Shown in pieces: positions 27,563-38,833 of a stretch of 64,000 nt of DNA. The stretch is from VXPQ01 sp964608315 (GTDB taxonomy: Bacteria > Bacteroidota > Rhodothermia > Rhodothermales > VXPQ01), in the NCBI GenBank assembly GCA_964608315.1, contig CAZSNF010000010.1, positions 1-64,000 of the forward strand, read 5' to 3'. A program made the translations under genes and the position numbers. The notes below the pieces were generated by a model. That model saw nothing but the letters and a program-made list of their open reading frames with translations. It made no database searches and was not told the origin of the DNA. Numbering within the stretch: position 1 is the stretch's first letter; each line of letters opens with the position of its first letter.

Positions 27563-30500
27563 ATGGACGTATTTGCTTTTCGTGAAGAACTCGTTGCGGA
27601 GTACGAGCGATTTTCCCGCAGCTTCGCTAAAATCCGGACCGAAGATATATCCCGCAAGGTCGATGAAGCTTACGCCAGCGGACAATTCTGGCCCGCCCCG
27701 CTCATCCAGTTGAATCCCAATTTCGAACCAGGCGGATATGTGGACGATCTCGTCGCCGCGGGCGCGCTCGACCAGGAATGCGCAAAGATATTTCGAATCA
27801 AGCGGGCGAACGACCCGACCAGCGAATCCATCCGCCTGCACCGGCATCAGACCGACGCAATCGAAATAGCCAGCCGGGGCGAGAGTTACGTGCTGACGAC
27901 CGGCACGGGGTCCGGCAAATCGCTCGCCTACTTCATTCCCATCGTCGATCATGTGTTGCGGCGGAAGCGCGAAGGGAATGCCCGCAAGGGCATCGCGGCC
28001 ATCGTCGTGTACCCGATGAATGCGCTATGCAATAGCCAGCGCGATGAACTGGAGCGGTACCTGAGCCTCGGCTATGAAAAAGACAGCGGGCCGGTTTCGT
28101 TCGCTCGCTACACGGGACAGGAATCAAACGAGGAACGCGAACGGATCGCCAAAAATCCACCCGACATTCTCCTCACGAACTACGTCATGCTCGAACTGAT
28201 CATGACGCGGTTTCTTGAGACGGACAAGGCCGTGCGCGAACATGCAACGGGGTTGCAGTTCCTGGTGCTGGACGAACTGCATACCTACCGGGGACGGCAA
28301 GGCGCGGATGTGGCCCTGCTCGTCCGTCGGGTGCGGGAGCGTTTCAACAAACGCCTGATTTGCATCGGAACTTCTGCGACCATGGCGTCGGAGGGATCGG
28401 CGCAAGACCGGAACGCAGCCGTAGCGGACATTGCAAGCCGCCTGTTCGGCGCGCCGGTCGATCCCCGCAGCGTGATTTCCGAAACGTTGCGCCGGGTTAC
28501 AGAAACGGATGTGCCCTTAAGCGGACCTGAACTACGCACAGCCGTCGAGCAAAGCGTACCCCCCCCCCCCCCCACGCTTTTTCCCACAAGGAGCTGGCGC
28601 GGCACCCCGTCGCCGCCTGGGTGGAGCGCAAACTGGGACTCGAAGAGCGCGACGGCAAACTCGTTCGGATTTCACGCCCGCTGACCGTTCGGCAGGCTTC
28701 GGAGCTGCTTGCTGAAGACAGCGGCCTCGACGAAGAGCGCTGCCGGACGTACCTCGCCAACTTCCTGCTCGCGGCGCACCGGACCCGAAACGAGCGGGGC
28801 GAGCCCTTCTTCGCCTTCCGGCTGCATCAATTCATCAGCGGCGCCTGGAACGTATGGTCTACCCTTGAGGCGCCGAACGAGCGGTATCTCACGCTGCACG
28901 GACAGCAATTCAAGCCGGGAGATCGGAAAAGGCCGTTGTATCCCCTGTGCTTCTGCCGGAAATGCGGTCAGGAATACCTGCCGGTTTGGGCGAAAATCGC
29001 CAACAGGAAACCGCAACAATTCGATCCCCGCGAATTGTCCGAGCGCGCGAACGAGGAGGAGGATATCCAGCATGGCTATCTCATGCCGGATACTGCGGGC
29101 AGATTCGATTCGGCGGATATGGCTACCCGATACCCGGAGGAATGGCTGGAATTTCGCGGGGACGAGGTGCGGCTCAAGCCCCATTACCGGAAATATCGTC
29201 CGCTTGACGCGCATGTGGACACGACAGGCAAGGCGGCTGCGAACGGATTGCCGATATGGTTCGTCCCGGGCTCGTTCCGTTTCTGCCTGAACCCGGACTG
29301 CGACGCCTTCTACAGCGGGCGCACCGGCGATCTCAGCAAACTGTCGTATCTGTCAAGCGAGGGCCGCAGTTCGGCGACCACCGTGCTGGCGCTGGCCGCG
29401 CTGAAGCACCTTATCGGGACCGATCTTGACGACCGGACGAAGAAACTTCTCGCGTTCATCGACAACCGGCAGGACGCAAGCCTGCAAGCCGGTCATTTCA
29501 ACGACTTCATACAGATTCTGCTGCTTCGGGGCGCATTGCTGGCGGCGATCCGGGGCGCCCGCGACGGACGCCTTACGAACGAAACCCTTACCCAGGAAGT
29601 CTTCGGGCGGCTCCATCTGAAACCGGCGGACTATGCGAGCAATCCCGGGGCCAAAGGCGTCAAAGCCCAGAACACCGTCGGGACGCTGCGCGATGTGCTT
29701 GGATATCGATTGTATTTCGACCTGCAGCGCGGCTGGCGCATAACCAACCCGAATCTCGAACGGCTGAATCTGCTGAAAATTGAATATCAGGACCTCCTGG
29801 ATTGCTGCAAGGACGAAGAGGAGTGGGGAAAGCGACACGCCTTGCTCGGCTCCATCGGGCCGGAACGCCGCCGTGACCTCGTGCGCGAACTGCTGGAGCA
29901 CATGCGCCGGGGCCTGTGCATCAAAACAATCTACCTGAAACATGATTTTCAGGAGAAAATACGCAATCGAAGTTCAAATGACCTGAAAGAGCCATGGGGC
30001 CTCCCGGAAGAGGAGCGTCTCTTCACGCACGCCTTCATGATTCCCAGGCCGAGCGCCAGAAGAAGGCGGGACGATTACCGGGTGTTGCATATCTCCCATC
30101 GGTCCGCCTTTGGCCGCAAGCTGAAGTCCCAGGCATTCTGGGGGCAAGGCAACGCCGCGTATCCCGCCAGATTCGACGAAAACACGTACAACGAAATCGT
30201 CGATGACATGCTCGGCGTACTGAAAACGTACGGCTATGTCGAACCTGCGGACCTTGGCGACGGACGCACCGGCTACCGCATCGACAGTTCCATGCTCGAA
30301 TGGCGCCTGGCCGACGACAGGTCCGAAGGCCAGTCGTCAACCAATGCGTTTTTCCGCAATCTGTACGAAAACGTAGCAAGCCTCCTGAACAGCGATGATC
30401 GCTTGCTCCACCAACTGGAGGCGCGCGAGCATACGGCCCAGGTCGATAGCGACATACGCGAGGAGCGGGAAGCGCGGTTCCGCAAAGGACTCGCGGGCGA

Positions 30501-32847
30501 GCGCATCGTGCAGGACAGTGTCGAGCCGGCCGGATTGCCCATCCTCTTCTGCTCGCCGACCATGGAACTCGGCGTCGATATATCCACGCTGAACGCGGTG
30601 TACATGCGCAATGTCCCCCCGACGCCGGCGAACTACGCGCAGCGCAGCGGACGGGCGGGACGAAGCGGTCAGCCAGCCCTGGTCGTTACCTATTGCGCCG
30701 CAAGATCGCCGCATGACCAGTACTTCTTCTCCAATCCTGTGCGCATGGTGGCAGGCGCCGTCAATCCGCCGAACATTGATCTTGCCAACGAGGACCTGAT
30801 CCGCAGCCATCTGCACGCCGTCTGGCTTGCGGAAACGGGCGTCAAACTGGGATCGTCCGTACCCGACGTACTGAATCGGGAGCAAGCCGACGAACTGCCG
30901 TTGCACCAGGAAATCGCGGATCAGATCGGTACGGCCCGGATCGTTGGCAAAGCGAAGCAACGCGGGCAATACATCCTTGAAACGCTTGCATCCGACCTCG
31001 ACGGACAAACGGCCCCCTGGTATACGGATAACGACTGGCTCGAAAGCGCCGTCCGCGCTGCGGCGCCCCGGTTTCATAAAGCATTCGACCGGTGGCGGTC
31101 GCTGTTTCGCGCAACGGACGAACAAATAAAACAGGCCAACAAGATCGTCCGGAGCGCCGCCGCCACCGAACGCGAGCGACGGGAAGCTAAAGCGCGGTAC
31201 GACGAAGCCTTCAAGCGGCAGAACCTGCTGCTTGGCAACCGGCCCACCATGAACTCCGACTTCTACACCTACCGCTATCTGGCGGCAGAGGGGTTCCTGC
31301 CGGGATACAACTTCCCGCGCCTGCCGCTGATGGCCTACGTGCCGGGACGGCGAGAGAAGATCGGCCGCGAAACGTTCCTGAGCCGACCGAGATTCCTCGG
31401 CCTCACCGAATTCGGGCCCCAATCCATCATCTACCACGAGGGGAGTACGTATCGAGTGCGGCGGGCCATCCTGTCGCCTCGCGACGAATCTGCCGTAACA
31501 ATATCCGCACAACTCCCCGTAGAGGCTGTCCGAACCTGTCCGGCGTGCGGGTATGGCCATTTTGGGGATCAGAAAGCGTTCGAGCGCTGCGTCAGTTGCA
31601 GCGAACGCCTCGACGAAGGGCGGGCCATTCATAATCTGTACCGGATCGAACAGGTATCGACCTTGCGGGCGAACCGGATCACCTCAGACGAGGAGGAACG
31701 CCAGCGCCAGGGGTACGAAATGATCACAACGCTTCGTTTCAGCGAGGAGCACGGCGAAGCGCGCACGACGGGCAGGACTATTGAGGAAAACGGAGAAACC
31801 TTGCTCGAACTCCACTACGGCCCGGCGGCCACCCTCTGGCGCATAAATCTTGGCTGGCGACGACGGAAGGAACCGTCCATTTACGGTTTCAGCATAGATA
31901 CGAACACGGGGGAATGGACGCGGGACCCCCAGGCCCCGACCGATGCGGAAGACGACGCCGTGCAAGAAGGGAAAAACGTGGTGCGGATCACGCCCTTCGT
32001 CGAGGATACCAGAAACGTGCTCGTGCTCCGTCCCCGGATCGAGATGGACGCAAGGGCGATGATCTCGCTCCAGTACGCCCTCAAACGCGGCGTCGAACAG
32101 GAATTTCAGCTGGAAGAAGCGGAACTGGCCGCCGAGCCGCTCCCGGACCGCGACCGCCGCGCCACGATTCTCTTCTACGAAGCAGCCGAAGGAGGCGCGG
32201 GCGTACTCACGCGCCTCGTCCGCGACCCCGGGGCGCTTGCCCGCATCGCCCGCAAAGCGCTGACAATATGCCATTACGCATCGAAGTCCGGCGCGTGGTC
32301 CGGCCCGGACGACCTGCAAGACCTGGAGGATCAATGCGAGGCGGGTTGTTACCGCTGCCTGCTGAGCTACTACAACCAGCCGGATCATCCTGACATCGAC
32401 CGGAAAAACGAAGATGTGCTGGACCTGCTCTGCCGGCTGACGCGAAGCGCCCACAAACCTCTGGAGCGCACAATCGCTGCGGGAGACCGCTTTGAGGAAA
32501 TGTGGAACGCTTCCTCGTCCTCCCTTGAGAAGGAATGGCTCCGGTTCGTCCGTTCGAACGGCTACCGCCTGCCCGACAAGGCGCAACCATACCTCAATGT
32601 CTATGCAACGCGGCCCGATTTCGCCTATTCCGAGGCGCAAACCCTGATCTATATCGACGGTCCGCACCACGAAAACAGGATTCGGGAAACTGCGGACGCC
32701 ATCATCGAGCACCGCCTTGTCGACGCTGGGTACACCGTGGTGCGTTTCGACGCCGACCGGGCGTCCTGGCCAACCGTCGTGGCGCGATACGCCTATGTGT
32801 TCGGGCCGGGCGCAGCGCTCAAAAGCGAGCAGGGAGGCCGCCAATGA
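27563..32847 (+). pseudogene. DISARM-like helicase with DUF1998 and C-terminal nuclease-like domain, interrupted at a C15 tract
   Basis: Two frames (27563-28684, and a second running to 32847) together encode one protein of about 1,761 residues if one base is added at the C15 run at 28559-28573. Part one has Walker A TTGTGSGKS (112-120), DELH (237-240) and GTSATM (near 270). Part two has SPTMELGVDIS, QRSGRAGR, CxxC pairs (CFCRKCGQEY; TCPACGYG with CVSCSER) and a DUF1998 domain ending CEAGCYRCLLSYYNQPDHP. The last 110 residues look like a Vsr/DUF559-type nuclease (RPDFAYSEAQTLIYIDGPHH). The arrangement resembles fused DrmA/DrmB, or MrfA/YprA-like helicases. The break may be phase variation or assembly error, so 'pseudogene' here means frame-broken. 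Confidence 0.8.
28559..28573 (+). repeat. C15 homopolymer inside the helicase gene
   Basis: Fifteen consecutive C residues sit at about codon 333. Upstream and downstream coding frames are offset by one base here. Adding one C (or removing two) joins them through PPPP-HAFSHKELARHP, a sensible continuation. Confidence 0.9.
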
Positions 32848-35711
32848 CGACAGCAAGCGCAGTCGCATTCAAGCCGGGCGACCTGGTCCGGGCGCGGGAC
32901 AGGGAATGGGTTGTCCTCCCGGAAACCCGCGACGATCTGCTGCGGCTCCGACCGCTTGGGGGCGCGGAAGACGACGCCACGCTCATCTATCTGCCGCTCG
33001 AACCCCACCCCCCCGAACCGGCGACATTCGACCTGCCCGATCCCGACAAGCCCGGCTCCCAGGAGGAAGCCTTGCTGCTGCGCGATGCGCTGCGCCTGAA
33101 ACTGCGCGCCGGCGCCGGTCCCTTTCGGAGTTTCGGGAACCTGAACGTCGAGCCGAGGGCCTACCAGCTCGTGCCCTTGCTCATGGCGATGAAGCAGGAT
33201 ACGGTGCGTCTGCTCGTCGCTGACGACGTAGGCATCGGCAAAACCATCGAGGCGGGCCTGATTGCGCGCGAACTGTTCGATCGGGGAGAAATCGAGCGCC
33301 TGGCCGTCATCTGCCCGCCGCACTTGTGCGAACAATGGCAGCAGGAACTCGCCGAAAAGTTCGGCTTCGACGCCGAGGTGGTCCGCACGGGAACGGCTAC
33401 CCGCCTGGAACGGGGGCTCCGACCGGACGAATCGGTGTTCGAGGTCTATCCTTTCACGATCGTATCCCTTGATTACATCAAATCGGACCGGCGGCGCGAC
33501 GATTTTCTGCGGGCCTGCCCGGAGTTCGTCATTGTCGACGAGGCGCATACCTGCGTACGGGCCAACACGAACACGCGGCACCAGCGCTATCAACTGCTCA
33601 AGGGTCTTGCCGCAAGCGAACCCCGGCGCAGCATGGTGTTTCTCACCGCCACGCCCCACTCAGGCGACGACGCAGCCTTCCACAACCTGCTGGGCTTGCT
33701 GGAACCGAAATTCGCAGCCCTGGCCGAAATGTCCGAAGGCGAACCGCGGCGGGCCTTGCGCGAGGAACTCGCCCTGTATTTTGTGCAGCGGCGACGCGGC
33801 GACATCGCCGAATGGAAGGACAATGCGCGCTTCCCCATCCGCGAAAGCCGGGAAGCAACCTATCGCTTGACCGGGGACTGGGGGCGACTGTTCGACGATG
33901 TGCTCGCCTATGCGCGAACCATGGTCCAGCGGGCGGAGAGCGGCTCGAAACTTCAGCAACGCATGTCCTGGTGGGCTGCGCTCGCGCTGCTGCGATGCGT
34001 TTCCTCCAGCCCTGCCGCCGCGTCGCTGGCGCTTCGCACCCGTTTGCAGGCTACCGAAGGCGACTCCGAAGAGGCGCAACTCCGGCTCCTGAACCGCGCC
34101 GCCGCCGAAACGGTGATGGACGAAACGACCGAGGATTCGCTATCGCTTGCCGAGGGCGTACCCGCCGGAACTGTCGAAGAAGTGGAAGACGCCACGGCCT
34201 TACGCGAACTCATCGACCGGGCGGATGCGCTGCGCGGCCCGCGAAACGATCCCAAACTCCAAACCCTGATCGCCGAAACAAAGAAGCTGGTGCGAGACGG
34301 ATTTCGACCTGTCGTATTCTGTCGCTACATCGCCACGGCGCATTACGTCGGGGCCCAGTTGAAGCAGGCCTTGCCCGCCAGAAACGCGCATGTCGCCGTA
34401 ATCACCGGGGAACTCACCTCTGACCAGCGCGAGGAGCAGGTGGAAGCGCTTGGGGAACTCGACGAAGGCGTCGCGCCCGTACTCGTGGCCACCGATTGCC
34501 TTTCCGAAGGCGTAAACCTGCAAAACTGCTTCAATGCGGTCATACACTACGACCTGACCTGGAATCCGACCCGCCACGAACAGCGCGAGGGGCGGGCGGA
34601 CCGGTTCGGACAGGCCTCCCCCACCGTTCGCGCACTGATGCTGTACGGCGAAAACAACCCGGTCGATGGCGCAGTGCTGCGGGTCATTTTGCGAAAGGCC
34701 GAAAAAATTCGAAACGAACTGGGGGTTTCCGTTCCCCTGCCTACCGACAATAACAAGGTCGTGGACGCCATTATGAAAGCCGTCCTCATGCACGGAGGGC
34801 GCGGCCTCCCGGCCGAGCAGGCTACGATTGATTTTGGAAACATCGAAATCGACGTGGACAATGCCTGGGAGACAGCGAAGAACCGGATGACGCGCACGGT
34901 CTTCGCACAACGTCGCCTGAAGCCGGACGATGTGCTCCCCGAATGGCGAAGGGCTGTATCCGTGCTGGGCGGACCTGAGGACGTATCCCGCTTCGTGGGA
35001 CGGGCCGCTGCCCGCCTCGGCGCGCCGCTCGATATGCGGAAGGCGTATTGCCGATTGCCGGTCGCGCATTTCCCAAAGCCGCTCCAGAACCGTCTCGAAG
35101 CCATCGGTTTTACAAGCGCTGCTAAAATTGCCTTCGCCCAGCCCGCGGCGACGGGCGTGGCCTGCATCCACCGGGCGCATCCGCTGGTCGCCACGCTGGC
35201 GGACCATGTGGCCGAACAAGCGCTCGACAGCCATGCGCCGAGCATCGGAGCGCGGTGCGGCGCCCTGTTCGCTAAGGATATTGATATACGCACCGTGCTG
35301 TATCTTTTGCGCCTGCGCAGCCAGATACAGGCAGCGCGGCGCGAGCCGGACGGACGATATACCCCGTTCAAGTCGCTTCTGGCCGAGGAATGTCTCGCCC
35401 TTGCCGTTCGGGGCCGCGACACAGCCGACCTGCTGACAGACGAAAAGGCCCTGCAACTCCTGTCGCTCGAACCGGGACGCAACATGCCAGACGGCCAGAA
35501 AACGCATGTCATACGACAGGCTATCGAAGCGTTGCCCGCACTGGAGAACACATTCGAACGCATCGCCCATGAACGCGCCGCGCAGTTGCTTGCGGACCAT
35601 CGACGCATTCGGGAAGCCAGCGACGCCCGGGGGGTGCGCTACCGTGTCGTTCCGGCCCTTCCGGTCGATAAAATCGGCGTTTATGTGTTTCTGCCGATGG
35701 CGAGGATGTGA
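32844..35711 (+). CDS. SNF2-family helicase, DrmD-like
   Basis: The protein has 955 residues from the ATG at 32844, which overlaps the upstream stop by 4 bp (ATGA). SNF2 motifs are VADDVGIGKTIEAGLI (Walker A, about 127-134), PPHLCEQWQQEL near 160, VDEAHTC (DEAH about 232-235), LTATPHSGDD near 268, and in the C-terminal RecA lobe TDCLSEGVNLQNC and REGRADRFGQ. Similar helicases form DrmD in DISARM and act with a methylase to block unmodified phage DNA. It lies between the DUF1998 helicase and the methylase in one operon. Confidence 0.88.
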   Translation: MTTASAVAFKPGDLVRARDREWVVLPETRDDLLRLRPLGGAEDDATLIYLPLEPHPPEPATFDLPDPDKPGSQEEALLLRDALRLKLRAGAGPFRSFGNLNVEPRAYQLVPLLMAMKQDTVRLLVADDVGIGKTIEAGLIARELFDRGEIERLAVICPPHLCEQWQQELAEKFGFDAEVVRTGTATRLERGLRPDESVFEVYPFTIVSLDYIKSDRRRDDFLRACPEFVIVDEAHTCVRANTNTRHQRYQLLKGLAASEPRRSMVFLTATPHSGDDAAFHNLLGLLEPKFAALAEMSEGEPRRALREELALYFVQRRRGDIAEWKDNARFPIRESREATYRLTGDWGRLFDDVLAYARTMVQRAESGSKLQQRMSWWAALALLRCVSSSPAAASLALRTRLQATEGDSEEAQLRLLNRAAAETVMDETTEDSLSLAEGVPAGTVEEVEDATALRELIDRADALRGPRNDPKLQTLIAETKKLVRDGFRPVVFCRYIATAHYVGAQLKQALPARNAHVAVITGELTSDQREEQVEALGELDEGVAPVLVATDCLSEGVNLQNCFNAVIHYDLTWNPTRHEQREGRADRFGQASPTVRALMLYGENNPVDGAVLRVILRKAEKIRNELGVSVPLPTDNNKVVDAIMKAVLMHGGRGLPAEQATIDFGNIEIDVDNAWETAKNRMTRTVFAQRRLKPDDVLPEWRRAVSVLGGPEDVSRFVGRAAARLGAPLDMRKAYCRLPVAHFPKPLQNRLEAIGFTSAAKIAFAQPAATGVACIHRAHPLVATLADHVAEQALDSHAPSIGARCGALFAKDIDIRTVLYLLRLRSQIQAARREPDGRYTPFKSLLAEECLALAVRGRDTADLLTDEKALQLLSLEPGRNMPDGQKTHVIRQAIEALPALENTFERIAHERAAQLLADHRRIREASDARGVRYRVVPALPVDKIGVYVFLPMARM

Positions 35712-35713
35712 CC

Positions 35714-38700
35714 ATGGGCGGCATACGTACAAACCGCGGGTTCACGGCGCTTCGCATCGAAGGAGGCATTCTGCCTCCCGAATTCCTGCAATCGGTGGCC
35801 GCGCTGGAAGCCCCGCGCCAGGACGGCGCCGATTACGGACTATCCAGATCGCTGGCTATCAAGGAGGAACTCGCCCGATACTGGCGCATCGGCAACGATC
35901 TCTACGGGCGCTACGCCGAACGCCGCCCTCGCCGGGACCTCCGGGGGCGGCAGGTTGGCATTGAGGAGTGGCTCGTCCCGTTCCTCCGCTTGCTCCTCGG
36001 CTACGAAGACCTGGCAACCGCCGAAAGCATCGTCCTTGGAGATCGCGTCTTCCGCCTGACGCATCGGGCGTACGACGGGGCCGTTCCCCTTTTGCTGGTT
36101 ACGCGCGATTTCGATCTCGACAAGGCCGATCCCCGCCTCGGCCACGACGGCCGGCGACAAGCCCCGCACGGCCTGATGCAGGAATATCTCAACGCCGAAG
36201 ACGCCGCGCTGTGGGGCCTGATATCAAACGGCTCTAAACTCCGCATCCTGCGCGACAACGCCAGCCTCGCGCGCCCCTCCTATATTGAGGCGGACCTTGA
36301 CCTCATTTTCGCGGAAGAACTCTATCCGGATTTTTCCGCGCTCTGGCTTACCGCTCACGCCAGCCGCCTGAAACCCCTGGACGACAAACCGTCCAGTTGC
36401 ATTATCGAGGCATGGCGGGCCAAAGCGCACGAAACCGGCGAGCGCATCCGGGAAAATCTCCGCGGCGGCGTAACCAGCGCCTTGCGCCAGTTCGGCAACG
36501 GATTCTTGCGCCATCCGGCGAATATCGAACTGCGGAAATCCCTCGAAAACGGCGTACGTTCGCCCGAACAGTACTTCCAGCAACTGCTGCGACTGATCTA
36601 CCGTCTTCTCTTTCTGTTCACCGCCGAAGAACGCGAACTGCTTCATGCGCCGGACGCCGCGGCGAGCGGGCGCATCGTGTTCCAGGAAGGCTATGCCCTG
36701 TCCCGGCTGCGCGAACGGGCCTTGCGACGGCGCCACTACGACCGCAACAGCGACCTGTGGCGCGGCCTGCAAGTCACCTTCCGGGCTTTGGCGGAGGGCG
36801 CTCCCGCCCTGGGCCTGCCTGCGCTGGGCGGCCTGTTCCGGGACGATCAGTGTCCCGACATAGATCATGCCGCTCTCGCCAACGAACACCTGCTGGAGGC
36901 GATTCGCAGCCTGACCTTCTTCCGGTCAGGCAAGGCGCTTGCTCGCGTCAATTACCGGGACATGGACACCGAGGAACTGGGCTCCGTCTACGAGAGCCTG
37001 CTCGAATTGCAACCCGTCATCGACGTGGACGCTTCGCCATGGATATTCGCCTTCTCCGGGGATGAAAACGGGGGGAAAACGCGCGGATCGGAACGCAAGT
37101 TGACCGGATCCTACTACACGCCGACTACGCTCGTAGCCGAACTCGTCAAGTCCACGCTTGATCCGGTCATTGCGCAGGCCATAGCCGTCCGTCCGGAAGA
37201 CCCGCGCGCCGCCGTGCTGGATCTGCGCGTAGTCGATCCGGCGTGCGGCTCGGGACATTTCCTGCTGGCGGCGGCGCGGCGCCTGGCCGCCGAGATAGCC
37301 CGCATTGAGGCGGACGACGACGCTTGGGACGAGGCTGCCCGCCAGCATGCCTTGCGCGAGGTAGTGCAGAGCTGCATCTACGGGGTGGACCGCAATGCCT
37401 TCGCCGTGGAACTCTGCAAAGCGGCCCTTTGGATAGAAACGGTCGAGCCGGGCAAGCCCTTCACTTTCCTTGATTCGCACATCTTGCAGGGCGACAGCCT
37501 GGTTGGCGTCCTTGATCCCGACATTATGGCGGACGGCATTCCCGCCGACGCCTACAAACCCCTGACGGGCGACGACAAGGCCGTGTGCCTGGACCTCAAA
37601 AAACGCAATCGGCGGTCCGAACAACATGGATTGTTCGACCAGGACGCGGTGCTGGAAGTCGCCGTGGCGGGCCTGGACCTCGACGCCATGCCCGAAGATA
37701 CGCTGGACGATGTCGAGCAGAAGCGTTCGACCTGGGAAACTGGTCTGCGAGACCCGGCCCGGGCCCGGGAGCGGCTCCGCGCCAACCTGTTCACGGGCGC
37801 GTACTTCGCCCCGAAAACGCGGGAAACCCTTGAAATAATACCCCACACCCAGGACCTCGACCGGCTGGACAGCGATCTCCCGCAGCGCCGCGGGGTCCAG
37901 GCCTTTGTGGAAGACATGGCGGAGCGGCACCATTTCTTTCACTGGCATCTGGCGTTCGCCGACATCATGCAGGACGGCGGGTTCGATGCGGTGCTGGGAA
38001 ATCCGCCCTGGGAACGCATCAAGTTACAGGAGCAGGAATTTTTCGCAACGAGATCGGCGGACATTGCAACAGCGCCCAACAAGGCGGCGCGGAACCGCTT
38101 GATCAGGGAGTTGAGCAGGGACGACGCTTCTCTGGCCGAAAAAGCCTTGCACCGGGATTTTCAAACCGCAAAACGCGAGGCCGAAGCAATCAGTCAGTAC
38201 GTCCGGACCGGGGGACGCTTCCCGCTCACCGGCGTGGGCGACGTCAACACCTACGCCGTGTTCGCCGAGACCTTGCTGCATCTCACCCACCCGCAAGGAC
38301 GCGCCGGATTGATCGTACCCACCGGCATCGCCACGGACCACTCCACCAAGGCGTACTTCGAGCACATCGTCAGCCAGCAACGTCTCGCCAGCCTGTTCGA
38401 TTTCGAGAATCGGGAAAAAGTCTTTCCGGGCATTGATAGTCGCATCAAGTTCTGCCTCCTGACGCTGAGCGGAAGGAACCATCCAATCCCCGAAGCCGAG
38501 TTCGCCTTTTTCCTGCATCAGACTGAGCAGTTGAAGGAAGCCGAGCGGCGGTTCGCGCTATCCGCAGACGATTTTGCGCTATTCAATCCAAACACCCGAA
38601 CCTGCCCCATTTTCCGCACCCGGCGCGACATGGAAATTGCGCGCAAGATGTATCGCCGCGCAGGCGTTTTTGTACGTGAGGGGGGGGGGGGCAATCCCTG

Positions 38701-38833
38701 GGGCGTTCGCTTTCAATCCATGTTCCATATGGCCAACGACTCGCACCTGTTCCGCACGAAGGAACAGCTGGAAGCCGAGGGATACCAACTGGAAGGGAAT
38801 GTATACGTTCGAAAAACAACCCCTGGGGAATAA
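35714..38833 (+). CDS. Eco57I-type adenine-specific DNA methylase, short form
   Basis: The ATG at 35714 follows the SNF2 stop; a GTG at 35708 would overlap it (GTGA). This frame gives 1,039 residues. Methylase motifs are SYYTPTTLVAELV near 467, motif I VVDPACGSGHFLLAAA near 507 and motif IV LGNPPWERI near 762. DISARM DrmMI and PglX methylases have this layout. Just after a G12 run the frame reads NPWGVRFQSMFHMANDSHLF and stops at 38831. Relatives normally continue for several hundred residues; the missing part is in the next frame (38834-40113). A one-base change in the G tract joins both into about 1,466 residues. Confidence 0.85.
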   Translation: MGGIRTNRGFTALRIEGGILPPEFLQSVAALEAPRQDGADYGLSRSLAIKEELARYWRIGNDLYGRYAERRPRRDLRGRQVGIEEWLVPFLRLLLGYEDLATAESIVLGDRVFRLTHRAYDGAVPLLLVTRDFDLDKADPRLGHDGRRQAPHGLMQEYLNAEDAALWGLISNGSKLRILRDNASLARPSYIEADLDLIFAEELYPDFSALWLTAHASRLKPLDDKPSSCIIEAWRAKAHETGERIRENLRGGVTSALRQFGNGFLRHPANIELRKSLENGVRSPEQYFQQLLRLIYRLLFLFTAEERELLHAPDAAASGRIVFQEGYALSRLRERALRRRHYDRNSDLWRGLQVTFRALAEGAPALGLPALGGLFRDDQCPDIDHAALANEHLLEAIRSLTFFRSGKALARVNYRDMDTEELGSVYESLLELQPVIDVDASPWIFAFSGDENGGKTRGSERKLTGSYYTPTTLVAELVKSTLDPVIAQAIAVRPEDPRAAVLDLRVVDPACGSGHFLLAAARRLAAEIARIEADDDAWDEAARQHALREVVQSCIYGVDRNAFAVELCKAALWIETVEPGKPFTFLDSHILQGDSLVGVLDPDIMADGIPADAYKPLTGDDKAVCLDLKKRNRRSEQHGLFDQDAVLEVAVAGLDLDAMPEDTLDDVEQKRSTWETGLRDPARARERLRANLFTGAYFAPKTRETLEIIPHTQDLDRLDSDLPQRRGVQAFVEDMAERHHFFHWHLAFADIMQDGGFDAVLGNPPWERIKLQEQEFFATRSADIATAPNKAARNRLIRELSRDDASLAEKALHRDFQTAKREAEAISQYVRTGGRFPLTGVGDVNTYAVFAETLLHLTHPQGRAGLIVPTGIATDHSTKAYFEHIVSQQRLASLFDFENREKVFPGIDSRIKFCLLTLSGRNHPIPEAEFAFFLHQTEQLKEAERRFALSADDFALFNPNTRTCPIFRTRRDMEIARKMYRRAGVFVREGGGGNPWGVRFQSMFHMANDSHLFRTKEQLEAEGYQLEGNVYVRKTTPGE
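38680..38691 (+). repeat. G12 homopolymer in the methylase gene
   Basis: Twelve G residues encode the end of VREGGGG. At 12 G the frame reads one conserved module and stops. At 13 (or 10) G it runs without a stop through an alternative peptide into the downstream C-terminal frame. Confidence 0.9.

Noticed and set aside
35708..35713. GTG start of the methylase overlapping the SNF2 stop
   Set aside because: The ATG six bases later gives the same protein minus two residues and is the simpler start, although the GTG cannot be excluded.
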